From the NCBI GenBank assembly GCA_964654185.1, contig CAZZIE010000002.1, positions 1 through 64,000 on the forward strand: a stretch of DNA of 64,000 bases, read 5' to 3'. This document shows positions 27,924-40,268 of the stretch, piece by piece. The stretch comes from CAYFQV01 sp964654185. GTDB taxonomy: Bacteria > Spirochaetota > Spirochaetia > DSM-27196 > PWMO01. The notes below the pieces were generated by a model. It was not told the DNA's origin. It ran no database searches and saw nothing but the letters and a program-made list of their open reading frames with translations. The position numbers were made by a program, and so were the translations under genes. Positions within the stretch are counted from its first letter, which is position 1, and the number at the start of each line of letters is the position of its first letter.

Positions 27924-27996
27924 CTGGGACGGCAGGATTCGAACCTGCGAATGCCGGGATCAAAACCCGGTGGCTTGACCGCTTGCCTACGTCCCA
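27924..27996 (-). tRNA. tRNA-Gln (TTG)
   Basis: Minus-strand cloverleaf: acceptor TGGGACG/CGTCCCA, anticodon stem CCGGG/CCCGG with loop TTTTGAT (anticodon TTG), T-arm GCAGG-TTCGAAT-CCTGC. Discriminator G. CCA is not encoded. It lies 28 nt upstream of rplY. Confidence 0.95.
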
Positions 27997-28041
27997 ACTG
28001 TGCTGATGCGTAGAGAGTAAAGTGGCCAAAAACCTGGCTTC

Positions 28042-28073
28042 TGTCAAGGGAGCGGCTTGGCGCGGCCAAGCCG
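28042..28073 (-). promoter_or_regulatory. -35 box with adjoining perfect inverted repeat before tRNA-Gln
   Basis: TTGACA on the minus strand (28047-28042) sits about 45 nt before tRNA-Gln, but no good -10 lies at 16-18 nt. Just upstream is a perfect 9-nt inverted repeat, CGGCTTGGC (28053-28061) and GCCAAGCCG (28065-28073), with a 3-nt loop, 26 nt after the spoVG stop. It may end the spoVG transcript or serve as an operator for the tRNA-Gln/rplY promoter. No T-run follows. Confidence 0.45.
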
Positions 28074-28098
28074 GGAAGATGGAGGAAATGGTACGTTT

Positions 28099-28449
28099 CT
28101 AGAATCCGGGCGACGCCTCTCGTCCAGCCTGCTCCCGGGCGGCCCCGATGTCGCCGATCCCCTCCTCCTCGTCGAGCCGTTCCGCCCCGGGGAAGTCCTC
28201 ACCTTGCTCGAAGGCGTCGAGGATCTTCGACTGAAGTGAGTTCCTGAACTCGGAGTTGATCGGGTGAGCGACGTCCTTGTACTCCCCGGTCTTGGTTCGA
28301 CGGCTGGGCATGGCGATGAATGTACCGCCCTTTCCCTGGATGACCTTCACGTTGTGCACTACGAAGCAGTCGTCGAAGGTGACGGTTACGTACGCCTTCA
28401 GCTTGCCCTCCGAGCTGACGTGTCGGATCCGGATATCTGTGATCTCCAT
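28099..28449 (-). CDS. spoVG: SpoVG, nucleic-acid-binding regulator
   Basis: 116 residues. The conserved core is complete: MEITDIRIR, then VTFDDCFVVHNVKVI, FIAMPSRRTKTGEYKDVAHPI, given as landmarks. The C-terminal 35 residues are acidic and variable. SpoVG proteins bind DNA and RNA and act as site-specific regulators in Firmicutes and in Borrelia. The gene has its own consensus promoter, a 100-nt leader and a hairpin against the ribosome site. It is transcribed divergently from a 51-codon acidic ORF. Confidence 0.96.
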   Translation of the reverse strand: MEITDIRIRHVSSEGKLKAYVTVTFDDCFVVHNVKVIQGKGGTFIAMPSRRTKTGEYKDVAHPINSEFRNSLQSKILDAFEQGEDFPGAERLDEEEGIGDIGAAREQAGREASPGF

Positions 28450-28456
28450 GCGGTCG

Positions 28457-28482
28457 CTCCTTCGATACTCCGAGGAGTATCG
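28457..28482 (-). promoter_or_regulatory. Hairpin abutting the spoVG ribosome binding site
   Basis: In the spoVG leader, CGATACTC and GAGTATCG (28482-28463) form a perfect 8-bp stem with a CTCG loop. The ribosome site AAGGAG (28462-28457) follows with no spacer and the ATG comes seven nt later. A stem this close would hinder or time ribosome entry, or offer a protein-binding site. Confidence 0.65.
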
Positions 28483-28563
28483 GTGTAGCCCTTTCGTAAC
28501 CAGTCGTGCGCCCGTTGCACAGCTGAAGATGTACTAGATCCGGCCTCGTTATTGTACACGTCG

Positions 28564-28591
28564 ATTATAGTGGATCGAAGGACCATGTCAA
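28564..28591 (-). promoter_or_regulatory. Consensus sigma-70 promoter of spoVG
   Basis: TTGACA (28591-28586), a 16-nt spacer and TATAAT (28569-28564): both hexamers match the consensus fully. The expected transcript start is near 28557, giving a leader of about 108 nt. Confidence 0.88.
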
Positions 28592-28614
28592 ACAGCTTTT
28601 CCCGGTCCGCATAA

Positions 28615-28643
28615 TTGACAGCGCGGACTCTTGGGCCTATCGT
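28615..28643 (+). promoter_or_regulatory. Sigma-70 promoter facing away from spoVG
   Basis: TTGACA at 28615-28620, a 17-nt spacer, and TATCGT at 28638-28643. The -10 ends six nt before the ATG at 28650, so the message would start at or next to the start codon. It lies back to back with the spoVG promoter, the two -35 boxes being 23 nt apart. Confidence 0.7.
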
Positions 28644-28649
28644 CCCAGC

Positions 28650-28805
28650 ATGATTGACGAGGACTACGAGGAGAACACCGACGAGGAGTACGACGACGTC
28701 GTGGAACCCGACGGCGGGAGCTATGAGGTCGACGAGGACTTCGACGAGTGGTACTCGGATCACCTGGAAGAAGATGAGGGAGATTACGATCTCTTCGACG
28801 ATTGA
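28650..28805 (+). CDS. Putative 51-residue acidic microprotein, possibly leaderless
   Basis: An ATG-initiated frame of 51 codons ending in TGA. The product has 27 Asp/Glu and no Lys or Arg, with nine aromatic residues spread through it. Third positions are mostly G or C, as in neighbouring genes. A strong promoter ends six nt before the ATG and there is no ribosome site, which suits leaderless translation. Its 3' end overlaps the end of the convergent rsfS by 22 nt. No family is recognised. A DNA-mimic or binding partner of the neighbouring nucleic-acid-binding SpoVG is conceivable but is only inference; a non-coding transcript is the alternative. Confidence 0.5.
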   Translation: MIDEDYEENTDEEYDDVVEPDGGSYEVDEDFDEWYSDHLEEDEGDYDLFDD

Positions 28806-29242
28806 TCGTTCGAGGCGTGATCCCCATCATCCGAGACATGCTCTCCGGCGGCGCGATACACGACCTCGCCGCCGAACCAGAGACGCTCCAGGTCGTAGAA
28901 CTCCCGCATCTCCTCGGTCATGAGGTGGATCACGACGAAACCGCAATCGAGCAGAGTCCAGGCGTTTTCATTACTGCGCTTGTGCCGGTTCAGCGGCGGA
29001 ATTCCCGCCTCATGGAGGTATTCCTCGAGCTGCCTGTGCAGTCCCCGCAGATGGCCCATGCTGGTCGCCGTGGTAATGACGAAGTAGTCCGTGAAGGACG
29101 CCGCCTCACCCACGTAGAGGGCAACAGTGTCCCTGCCGCGGTGTTCGTCCAGAAGACCGGCAATCCGATCAACGTGTTCCTTGTACAGGGGTTCAACTGC
29201 GTTGTTGCTTTGCGACGTGTTACTGTCTGACGTATGTGCCAT
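28784..29242 (-). CDS. rsfS: Ribosomal silencing factor RsfS
   Basis: 152 residues from ATG 29242 inside the end of the LCP gene (23-nt overlap); MAHTSDSNTSQ precedes the conserved domain by about 20 residues. The core DTVALYVGEAASFTDYFVI and GFVVIHLMTEEMREFYDLE marks the Iojap/RsfS family. It binds uL14 and blocks subunit joining when nutrients are short. The order obgE-nadD-yqeK-lcp-rsfS is a common arrangement. Confidence 0.95.
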   Translation of the reverse strand: MAHTSDSNTSQSNNAVEPLYKEHVDRIAGLLDEHRGRDTVALYVGEAASFTDYFVITTATSMGHLRGLHRQLEEYLHEAGIPPLNRHKRSNENAWTLLDCGFVVIHLMTEEMREFYDLERLWFGGEVVYRAAGEHVSDDGDHASNDQSSKRS

Positions 29243-30407
29243 CGAAATCTCTTCCCAATATGATGGTGACGTCGATCGGTGAGTCAACCGGCTCACTCTC
29301 GACGCGGGGCGCCCGTATGATTTCGGCAGCGCGCTGTGCCGCTGCCGGGTCGCCCTGCCGGTCAATGACGCGGGTGGTCTCGTGATCGTCCCGATCGGCG
29401 TTGTCGAAGGAGACGACGTCGAAGCCGTATCGCTCATAGAGGTCTTTCGTTCTTCGCGCCAGCCCGGTGACGCCCGTGCCGTTCAGGATCTCAACGGAGA
29501 TGGTAGACGGGTTCTGGGCCACCTCCCCTTCCTGCGCCAGGGTATCGATGACCTGCGCCACCGTCTGGCGCAACCATCGCCCGTCGAAGTGTGGAAAGAG
29601 CAACTCCTTCGTCTCTCCGCCGGTCTCGACCTGCCGGACGTTCCCCTGCACCCGCCGCGTCACGATCTGATCTGCATCCACGCGCTCGTAGAGGGACACG
29701 AGGGCTGCAACGCCGCGCTGATCGAGGTTGGTCTCCACGGCGCGGTAGACGTAGGGAAGCACCTCTTCTTCGGTGAGCAGGTCGGACTTCGTCCCAATGG
29801 CGCGGAAGAGGGCCTGGGCGATCTTCTGGGACCGGGTCGCGCGCTCCTCGTAGGACTCCCCGGGCAACTCCGCGCCTGCGTAGTCCGCAGCCTTGGCGCC
29901 GTCCAGGGTCACACTGCCCCCGGGCAGCCGCACGAGATGTGCCGAGTTTTCAGTCTGAAAGGACTCGGTAATGAAGAGGTCAATGCCCTCGGCAAAGTCG
30001 ACGACTTCGACCAGGCCTTCCCGGTCCAGCGCCATCACGAAGGGAATCTCAATGCCGAAGATCTCCGCCACCTTGGCGCGAAAGGCATCAACATCGCCCT
30101 GATTGTAGAGCGTGTCGATACGATCGATTCGGTCGAGGTTTTCCACGACGGTACCTAAATGACCCGGAACATCGAAGAGTGCCATCTTGCCGGTGCGGAT
30201 ATCGAGAACGACGACCTGTGCGAATTCCGCCTCGCCGCCCTCCTCCTGGACAAAGAGAACCGCAACCCGGTCGTTGGACTGGGTATACTCGGTGATGGTA
30301 TCGGTGCGCACCTGAAGGTAGATGATGACCCCCACCGTTGCGAGGATCGCGACGACGGCAATGACGATGAAAACGCCGTAGTCGATCCGTCGTGACTCAT
30401 TCGACAT
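29220..30407 (-). CDS. LytR-CpsA-Psr-type protein with LytR_C domain
   Basis: 395 residues. One N-terminal membrane segment (about 12-32) anchors an extracytoplasmic domain of LCP type (about 45-260) and a C-terminal LytR_C domain (about 300-390, ISVEILNGTGVTGLARRTKDLY as the landmark start). Classical LCP proteins attach glycopolymers to the wall; spirochaete members have unknown substrates. The arginine-rich catalytic set of true LCP enzymes is not clear here, so it may be non-catalytic. It overlaps yqeK by 11 nt. Confidence 0.75.
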   Translation of the reverse strand: MSNESRRIDYGVFIVIAVVAILATVGVIIYLQVRTDTITEYTQSNDRVAVLFVQEEGGEAEFAQVVVLDIRTGKMALFDVPGHLGTVVENLDRIDRIDTLYNQGDVDAFRAKVAEIFGIEIPFVMALDREGLVEVVDFAEGIDLFITESFQTENSAHLVRLPGGSVTLDGAKAADYAGAELPGESYEERATRSQKIAQALFRAIGTKSDLLTEEEVLPYVYRAVETNLDQRGVAALVSLYERVDADQIVTRRVQGNVRQVETGGETKELLFPHFDGRWLRQTVAQVIDTLAQEGEVAQNPSTISVEILNGTGVTGLARRTKDLYERYGFDVVSFDNADRDDHETTRVIDRQGDPAAAQRAAEIIRAPRVESEPVDSPIDVTIILGRDFDGTYVRQ

Positions 30408-30990
30408 GCTGTGACACCTCTTGAACCAGCGCTTCGGTCTCGGGACTCATCGGCAGGTTGCGTTCGAGGACGTGGTCCAGGACCGCCTTCACCATACCGG
30501 AAAGCGACTGACCGAGAGCGTACTCCCGAAACGCTTCAGTCGTGTAGCGCCGCCCCGGCTCCAGATAGTCCGCGGCGTAGAGCACCCTGGCCAGAGGGCC
30601 AAGACCGGCGTTGCCGGTACTGTGCCAGCGTACCGCTTCGAGGATGTCCGGTTCGGCGAGGTTGTACTCCTTCTCGAGGACCGTTGCCGCGGCAGGGCCG
30701 TGACAGAGGACGGGGTTCTGCTGTTCCGTCCCGGTCAGGGGATAGTGCCCCCGATCGACGTAAGAGCACAATCCGTCTCCGTCCCATTCGCGACAGAGGT
30801 CGTGCGCCCACCCGGCAAGGCGCGCGCGGAGCGGATCAACCCCGGCGCTGCGGGCAATCCGGTCGGCGGTGGCGACCACGCCGTGCACATGCCGCACCCT
30901 CCCGGCGGAGAGCTCCCGGAGCACGCGGTTCCGCACCCGGTCGATTACGATCTCAATGTGTGTACAAGCCGTGTTGAACGATATAGCCAT
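30397..30990 (-). CDS. yqeK: YqeK-type HD-domain symmetrical Ap4A hydrolase
   Basis: About 197 residues if started at the ATG at 30990, which overlaps nadD by 38 nt; a GTG nearer the domain is possible. The HD metal site is visible as HVHGVVATADRIA, then GWAHDLCR and LCHGPAAATVLEKEY, with RWHSTG and YAADYLEPGR later. The family splits diadenosine tetraphosphate into two ADP. Placement directly after nadD is typical. Confidence 0.88.
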   Translation of the reverse strand: MAISFNTACTHIEIVIDRVRNRVLRELSAGRVRHVHGVVATADRIARSAGVDPLRARLAGWAHDLCREWDGDGLCSYVDRGHYPLTGTEQQNPVLCHGPAAATVLEKEYNLAEPDILEAVRWHSTGNAGLGPLARVLYAADYLEPGRRYTTEAFREYALGQSLSGMVKAVLDHVLERNLPMSPETEALVQEVSQHVE

Positions 30991-31543
30991 ACACCAATTC
31001 CGGGACGAGGTAGCGAAACGCCCTTCCCTGAGCAACACGCTTACGGATCTCCGACGATGCAACCGGCAGCGGGGAGTTGTCGATCCGCTGACACTGAGCA
31101 AGAATGTTGCAGGGGTCCTTCCCGGCCGGACCGTCACCATCGACCTCTCTAGTGGCGACAATGAGGTCTACCCGCTCAATCAGCTCATCAACATTCTTCC
31201 AGGTATGAAAGTCCTCGACAAGGTCTTCTCCTATGATGAGCCCGAGCCGGCCGTCCACCGGCAACCGCTCCTCGAGGTACTGCACGGTGTCGTAGGTGTA
31301 GGAGACGCCTTTCCGATCGATTTCGTAGGTCTCGACCTCGAAGGCGTCGCGGCCGTTGATGGCCAGGCGCAGCATCTCGACCCGGGACAGGTCACCGCCG
31401 GAAGGCTTCTCCTTGTGCGGCGGTTGATACGCCGGCACGAAGACGATCCGATCGTACCCGAGATTCACCCGCGCCTCCTCGGCAATGAAGAGGTGACCAA
31501 TGTGGACAGGGTCGAAGGAGCCGCCGAGCATGGCCACTCTCAT
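30953..31543 (-). CDS. nadD: Nicotinate-nucleotide adenylyltransferase NadD
   Basis: 196 residues. The nucleotidyl-transferase motifs GGSFDPVHIGHL and, near the end, the SSEIRKRV (ISSTxIR-type) motif are intact. It makes deamido-NAD from nicotinate mononucleotide and ATP. The start overlaps the obgE stop by ATGA. Confidence 0.97.
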   Translation of the reverse strand: MRVAMLGGSFDPVHIGHLFIAEEARVNLGYDRIVFVPAYQPPHKEKPSGGDLSRVEMLRLAINGRDAFEVETYEIDRKGVSYTYDTVQYLEERLPVDGRLGLIIGEDLVEDFHTWKNVDELIERVDLIVATREVDGDGPAGKDPCNILAQCQRIDNSPLPVASSEIRKRVAQGRAFRYLVPELVYGYIVQHGLYTH

Positions 31544-32538
31544 GAATCGCTTCTCCCCGGAAGCACCGTCTCGAAAAAGGCCTCCGCCAGCGTGTCCAGG
31601 CTCTCCTGATCGTAGACGGACACGCCGTAGACCGGCACGTCACCGGCAACGCGCCGCAACTCCTCAAGGCCCTCACCGCTCCCGGGCAGGTCCGTCTTGG
31701 TTCCGACGATCACGCGCCGCCGAACCGCAAGCCTGCGATCGTATCCGGCAAGCTCCGCCTCCAGGGTGCGATACGTCTCTTCCACCTCCGCCTGCGCCGT
31801 ATCAATGAGAAAGGCGATCACCGTCGTTCGAGAAATGTGCTTCAGAAAGCGATGCCCAAGGCCGGCGCCTCCGGAGGCTCCTTCAATGATGCCGGGGATA
31901 TCGGCCAGGATCACGTCCGCGTAATGCCGGCGGATCACACCGAGAGAAGGGACCTTCGTAGTGAAGGGATAGTCGGCAACCTGCGGGTGTGCCGCAGTGA
32001 GCGCGCCCAGGAGGCTCGATTTCCCGGCGTTCGGCAGGCCCAGAAAGCCGACATCGGCAATGAGATTGAGCTCCACCCGCACGCGCAGGGACTCTCCATC
32101 TCCGCCGGGCTGAGCAAACCGCGGCGACCGCTGACGGGAGCTCTTGAAGTGGCTGTTCCCCTTGCCGCCCTGCCCCCCGCGGAGCACGACACAGGTGGAG
32201 CCGGGTTCCAGCAGATCGGCCACAATGTCGCCACTCTCCGCGTCGCGAACTACCGTTCCCGGGGGAACCTCTATTTCGACGTCCGCGCCGTCGGCGCCGT
32301 GCTTGTTGGCGCCGCCGCCGGGTTGTCCGTTTTTTGCCTTGAAGTGGCGACCGCTCTGAAGGTGACTCAGGGTCTTCAGGTTTTCGCGCACGGTGAATAT
32401 CACGTCACCGCCGGACCCGCCGTCGCCGCCGTCGGGCCCGCCTCTTGGTACGTACTTTTCTCTGCGGAAGGAGACCGCCCCGGCGCCGCCGTTTCCGGAG
32501 CGCAGCGTGATGACGGCCTCATCTACGAAGCTCTGCAA
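31540..32538 (-). CDS. obgE: GTPase Obg (CgtA)
   Basis: 332 residues. A Gly-rich Obg domain (1-158) is followed by the G domain with GLPNAGKSS, DIPGIIEGA and GTKTDLPG. It assists 50S assembly and links it to nucleotide status. No long C-terminal extension is present. It follows rpmA after 16 nt. Confidence 0.98.
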   Translation of the reverse strand: MQSFVDEAVITLRSGNGGAGAVSFRREKYVPRGGPDGGDGGSGGDVIFTVRENLKTLSHLQSGRHFKAKNGQPGGGANKHGADGADVEIEVPPGTVVRDAESGDIVADLLEPGSTCVVLRGGQGGKGNSHFKSSRQRSPRFAQPGGDGESLRVRVELNLIADVGFLGLPNAGKSSLLGALTAAHPQVADYPFTTKVPSLGVIRRHYADVILADIPGIIEGASGGAGLGHRFLKHISRTTVIAFLIDTAQAEVEETYRTLEAELAGYDRRLAVRRRVIVGTKTDLPGSGEGLEELRRVAGDVPVYGVSVYDQESLDTLAEAFFETVLPGRSDS

Positions 32539-32554
32539 TTACGGTTGCTCTGGG

Positions 32555-32821
32555 CTACTCTGCAGCAACACCGTCTACGTTGATGGCGATGTACTTCCGG
32601 CCCTTGCGCGCCTGGAAAACAACCGTGCCCGCTTCCTTCGCAAACAGCGTGTCGTCGCGACCCCGGCCGACGTGCATACCCGGATGGAACTTGGTGCCGC
32701 GCTGGCGGACCAGGATCTCCCCCGCCTTTACCAGCTGGCCGCCGAACCTCTTGATACCGAGACGTTTCGCCTCGGAGTCACGACCGTTCTTGGAGCTGCC
32801 GCCACCCTTCTTATGTGCCAT
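32555..32821 (-). CDS. rpmA: 50S ribosomal protein L27 (no N-terminal propeptide)
   Basis: 88 residues beginning MAHKKGGGSSKNGRDSEAKRLG, cut here to landmarks: AHKKGGGS and FHPGMHVGRG. The N-terminus reaches the peptidyl-transferase centre. An in-frame TAG (the prp stop) lies one codon before the ATG, so a cleavable extension of the Firmicutes kind cannot be encoded. Confidence 0.98.
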   Translation of the reverse strand: MAHKKGGGSSKNGRDSEAKRLGIKRFGGQLVKAGEILVRQRGTKFHPGMHVGRGRDDTLFAKEAGTVVFQARKGRKYIAINVDGVAAE

Positions 32822-32824
32822 TTC

Positions 32825-33163
32825 CTATTCTCCTCCAACTGTTTCTTCAACCGTTACAGCGTCCGGGTAGTCGCGCGAAACGTCCCGAACACCCCGGGAC
32901 AGGTACTCCGCAATCGTGCGGAGCCGCCGGCGCCCGCGTACGCCCTTGACCGCGACGGAGAAGGTAAGCCTCCCGGGCTCATCCGCCCGTCCGGACACGA
33001 CGTACCGTCGATCCTCCGCAAGGAACCGGGCGGTCGTTCGTACCAGCACGGTGATCGCCGCGCAGGCCGGATCGCTTCCAGGCGACCCCAACCCCGCGTG
33101 ACCGGAGGCGTCTACGCTCCGAAGCCGTCCTCGTCGATCGACCTCCAGGCGCAGGGTGATCAC
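32825..33163 (-). CDS. prp: Prp-family cysteine protease (YsxB-like) between L21 and L27
   Basis: 112 residues. The catalytic pair of the family is visible as His in ASGHAG and Cys in DPACAAITVL. In Firmicutes Prp removes the N-terminal extension of L27. Here it sits in the standard rplU-prp-rpmA order (ATGA overlap with rplU), yet L27 lacks the extension. It therefore has another substrate or a role in ribosome assembly. Confidence 0.9.
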   Translation of the reverse strand: MITLRLEVDRRGRLRSVDASGHAGLGSPGSDPACAAITVLVRTTARFLAEDRRYVVSGRADEPGRLTFSVAVKGVRGRRRLRTIAEYLSRGVRDVSRDYPDAVTVEETVGGE

Positions 33164-33477
33164 GAGCCTTTCGCGATCTCCTCTACACGGAGCAAAGAAT
33201 ACTGCTGCTTGTGACCGCGCTTTCGGGCATAACCCTTACGTCGCTTGTACTTATAGACGACGACCTTCGGATCCCGCACGTGCTCCTGCACGGTAGCCTT
33301 CACCTGAGCTCCCTTCACGAAGGGAGTCCCGACATTGGTCTTGTCGCCGTCACGGAGCATGAGAACCGAATCAAAGGTCATGACCTCACCGGCCTCCTGC
33401 CCCACCCTGTCCACTTTCAGGGTCTTGCCCTGCTCCGCCTTATACTGCTTGCCACCAATTTCTACGAGTGCATACAT
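33160..33477 (-). CDS. rplU: 50S ribosomal protein L21
   Basis: 105 residues beginning MYALVEIGGKQYK, with the conserved KYKRRKGYARKRGHKQ segment that contacts 23S rRNA. First gene of the rplU-prp-rpmA-obgE-nadD-yqeK-lcp-rsfS run. Confidence 0.98.
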   Translation of the reverse strand: MYALVEIGGKQYKAEQGKTLKVDRVGQEAGEVMTFDSVLMLRDGDKTNVGTPFVKGAQVKATVQEHVRDPKVVVYKYKRRKGYARKRGHKQQYSLLRVEEIAKGS

Positions 33478-33514
33478 AACCCATGTTCCTGTTGCGCGAG
33501 AATGCGTAGCGCTA

Positions 33515-33544
33515 TAGGTACCACGCTTCGGACTCCACCGTCAA
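33515..33544 (-). promoter_or_regulatory. Weak candidate promoter of rplU
   Basis: TTGACG (33544-33539) with TACCTA (33520-33515) at 18 nt. The -35 is good and the -10 poor. It is the only plausible pair within 100 nt of the rplU start. Confidence 0.35.
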
Positions 33545-33566
33545 CTGTACCGCGGCGGGCGTTTCC

Positions 33567-33709
33567 CGCCGGTCGGCAGGAGGTCATGCCGTCGGGCCGG
33601 CCTGCCTGCGCGCGTCGGTCCAGAGTCTCCAACGCGCAGACGCGAGGTCGGCTCTGTTCCGCCACGCGGTCGCGGCCGGCGCATCTTCACCGCCTCCTGC
33701 CGACCGGCG
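33567..33709. repeat. 17-bp perfect inverted repeat enclosing 109 nt, possible structured RNA or element ends
   Basis: CGCCGGTCGGCAGGAGG (33567-33583) is exactly complementary to 33693-33709. The interior is GC-rich, has shorter complementary arms (for example GCGCGT with ACGCGC) and no gene. The span lies between gltD and rplU, upstream of rplU. A leader RNA for the L21 operon, a decayed MITE or an attenuating structure could all produce this. Confidence 0.6.
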
Positions 33710-33825
33710 ATGTACGACCACCGCAGCGGCGGGCGAATCATCGCTCAGCCGGACGGTGGTTGGCCCTTCGCGCCGGCGGGGGGCAGGTGCGACGGCGCAG
33801 ACGCCGGCCGGGACCGGGGGACGGG

Positions 33826-33864
33826 CTGAGACCGCCCTTGCGCTCTTGCGCACTAAGGTCTCAG
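33826..33864. repeat. Nested hairpin downstream of gltD
   Basis: CTGAGACC (33826-33833) pairs with GGTCTCAG (33857-33864). Inside, TGCGC (33839-33843) pairs with GCGCA (33848-33852) around a TCTT loop. It lies 82 nt past the gltD stop and lacks a T-run, so it may be a weak terminator or part of a structured leader. The remaining sequence from 33710 to 33945 shows no gene. Confidence 0.5.
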
Positions 33865-33945
33865 ACCGGCACCCGAAGGCAGGCCGGCTCTCGGGGTTTC
33901 CGCCTGCGCCCCGCCGGCGGGGGTGAGCCCGGCGGCGCGGGTGCG

Positions 33946-40063
<6,118 letters not shown>

Positions 40064-40100
40064 TCCTGTCTCCTTGCTCCCGGAGGGAGTAGAATAAGGA

Positions 40101-40116
40101 TGCAAAATCCGTACCA
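40101..40116 (-). promoter_or_regulatory. Sigma-54 promoter of gltBD
   Basis: The minus strand reads TGGTACGGATTTTGCA, matching TGGCACRNNNNTTGCW at every fixed position except one (T for C). The GG and GC pairs are exactly 10 nt apart. The start would be near 40090, about 27 nt before the gltB ATG, with room for AAGGAG. Nitrogen assimilation is a classic sigma-54 task. Confidence 0.78.
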
Positions 40117-40176
40117 CTACGCATTGAGACGCGGTAAGTCACGCAGAAGAAAGGATTTGGCAGGACGTCCCTGTTT

Positions 40177-40201
40177 CGGGCGCCCTCAATCCGGGCGCCC
40201 G
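40177..40201. terminator. GC-rich hairpin between argS and gltB
   Basis: CGGGCGCCC and GGGCGCCCG form a 9-bp stem around a 7-nt loop. It could stop the argS transcript, though no T-run follows. It lies between the inverted repeats and the sigma-54 promoter. Confidence 0.45.
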
Positions 40202-40212
40202 GTCACAGGAAT

Positions 40213-40262
40213 TCCTACACATAGGTAGGATATTTCGCCGATAGTCCTACGTATACGTAGGC
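40213..40262. promoter_or_regulatory. Two phased inverted repeats, probable enhancer sites for gltBD
   Basis: TCCTAC-N6-GTAGGA (40213-40230) and TCCTAC-N6-GTAGGC (40245-40262; its core is the 16-bp palindrome 40246-40261). Their centres are 32 bp apart, about three helical turns, and lie roughly 130 and 165 nt upstream of the sigma-54 start. That is the usual place for a bacterial enhancer-binding protein. The motif is not the NtrC consensus. Confidence 0.7.
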
Positions 40263-40268
40263 ACAATC

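Noticed and set aside
40090..40125. Sigma-70 promoter for gltB with TATTCT as -10
   Set aside because: No -35 at 16-18 nt; the overlapping sigma-54 motif is far better.
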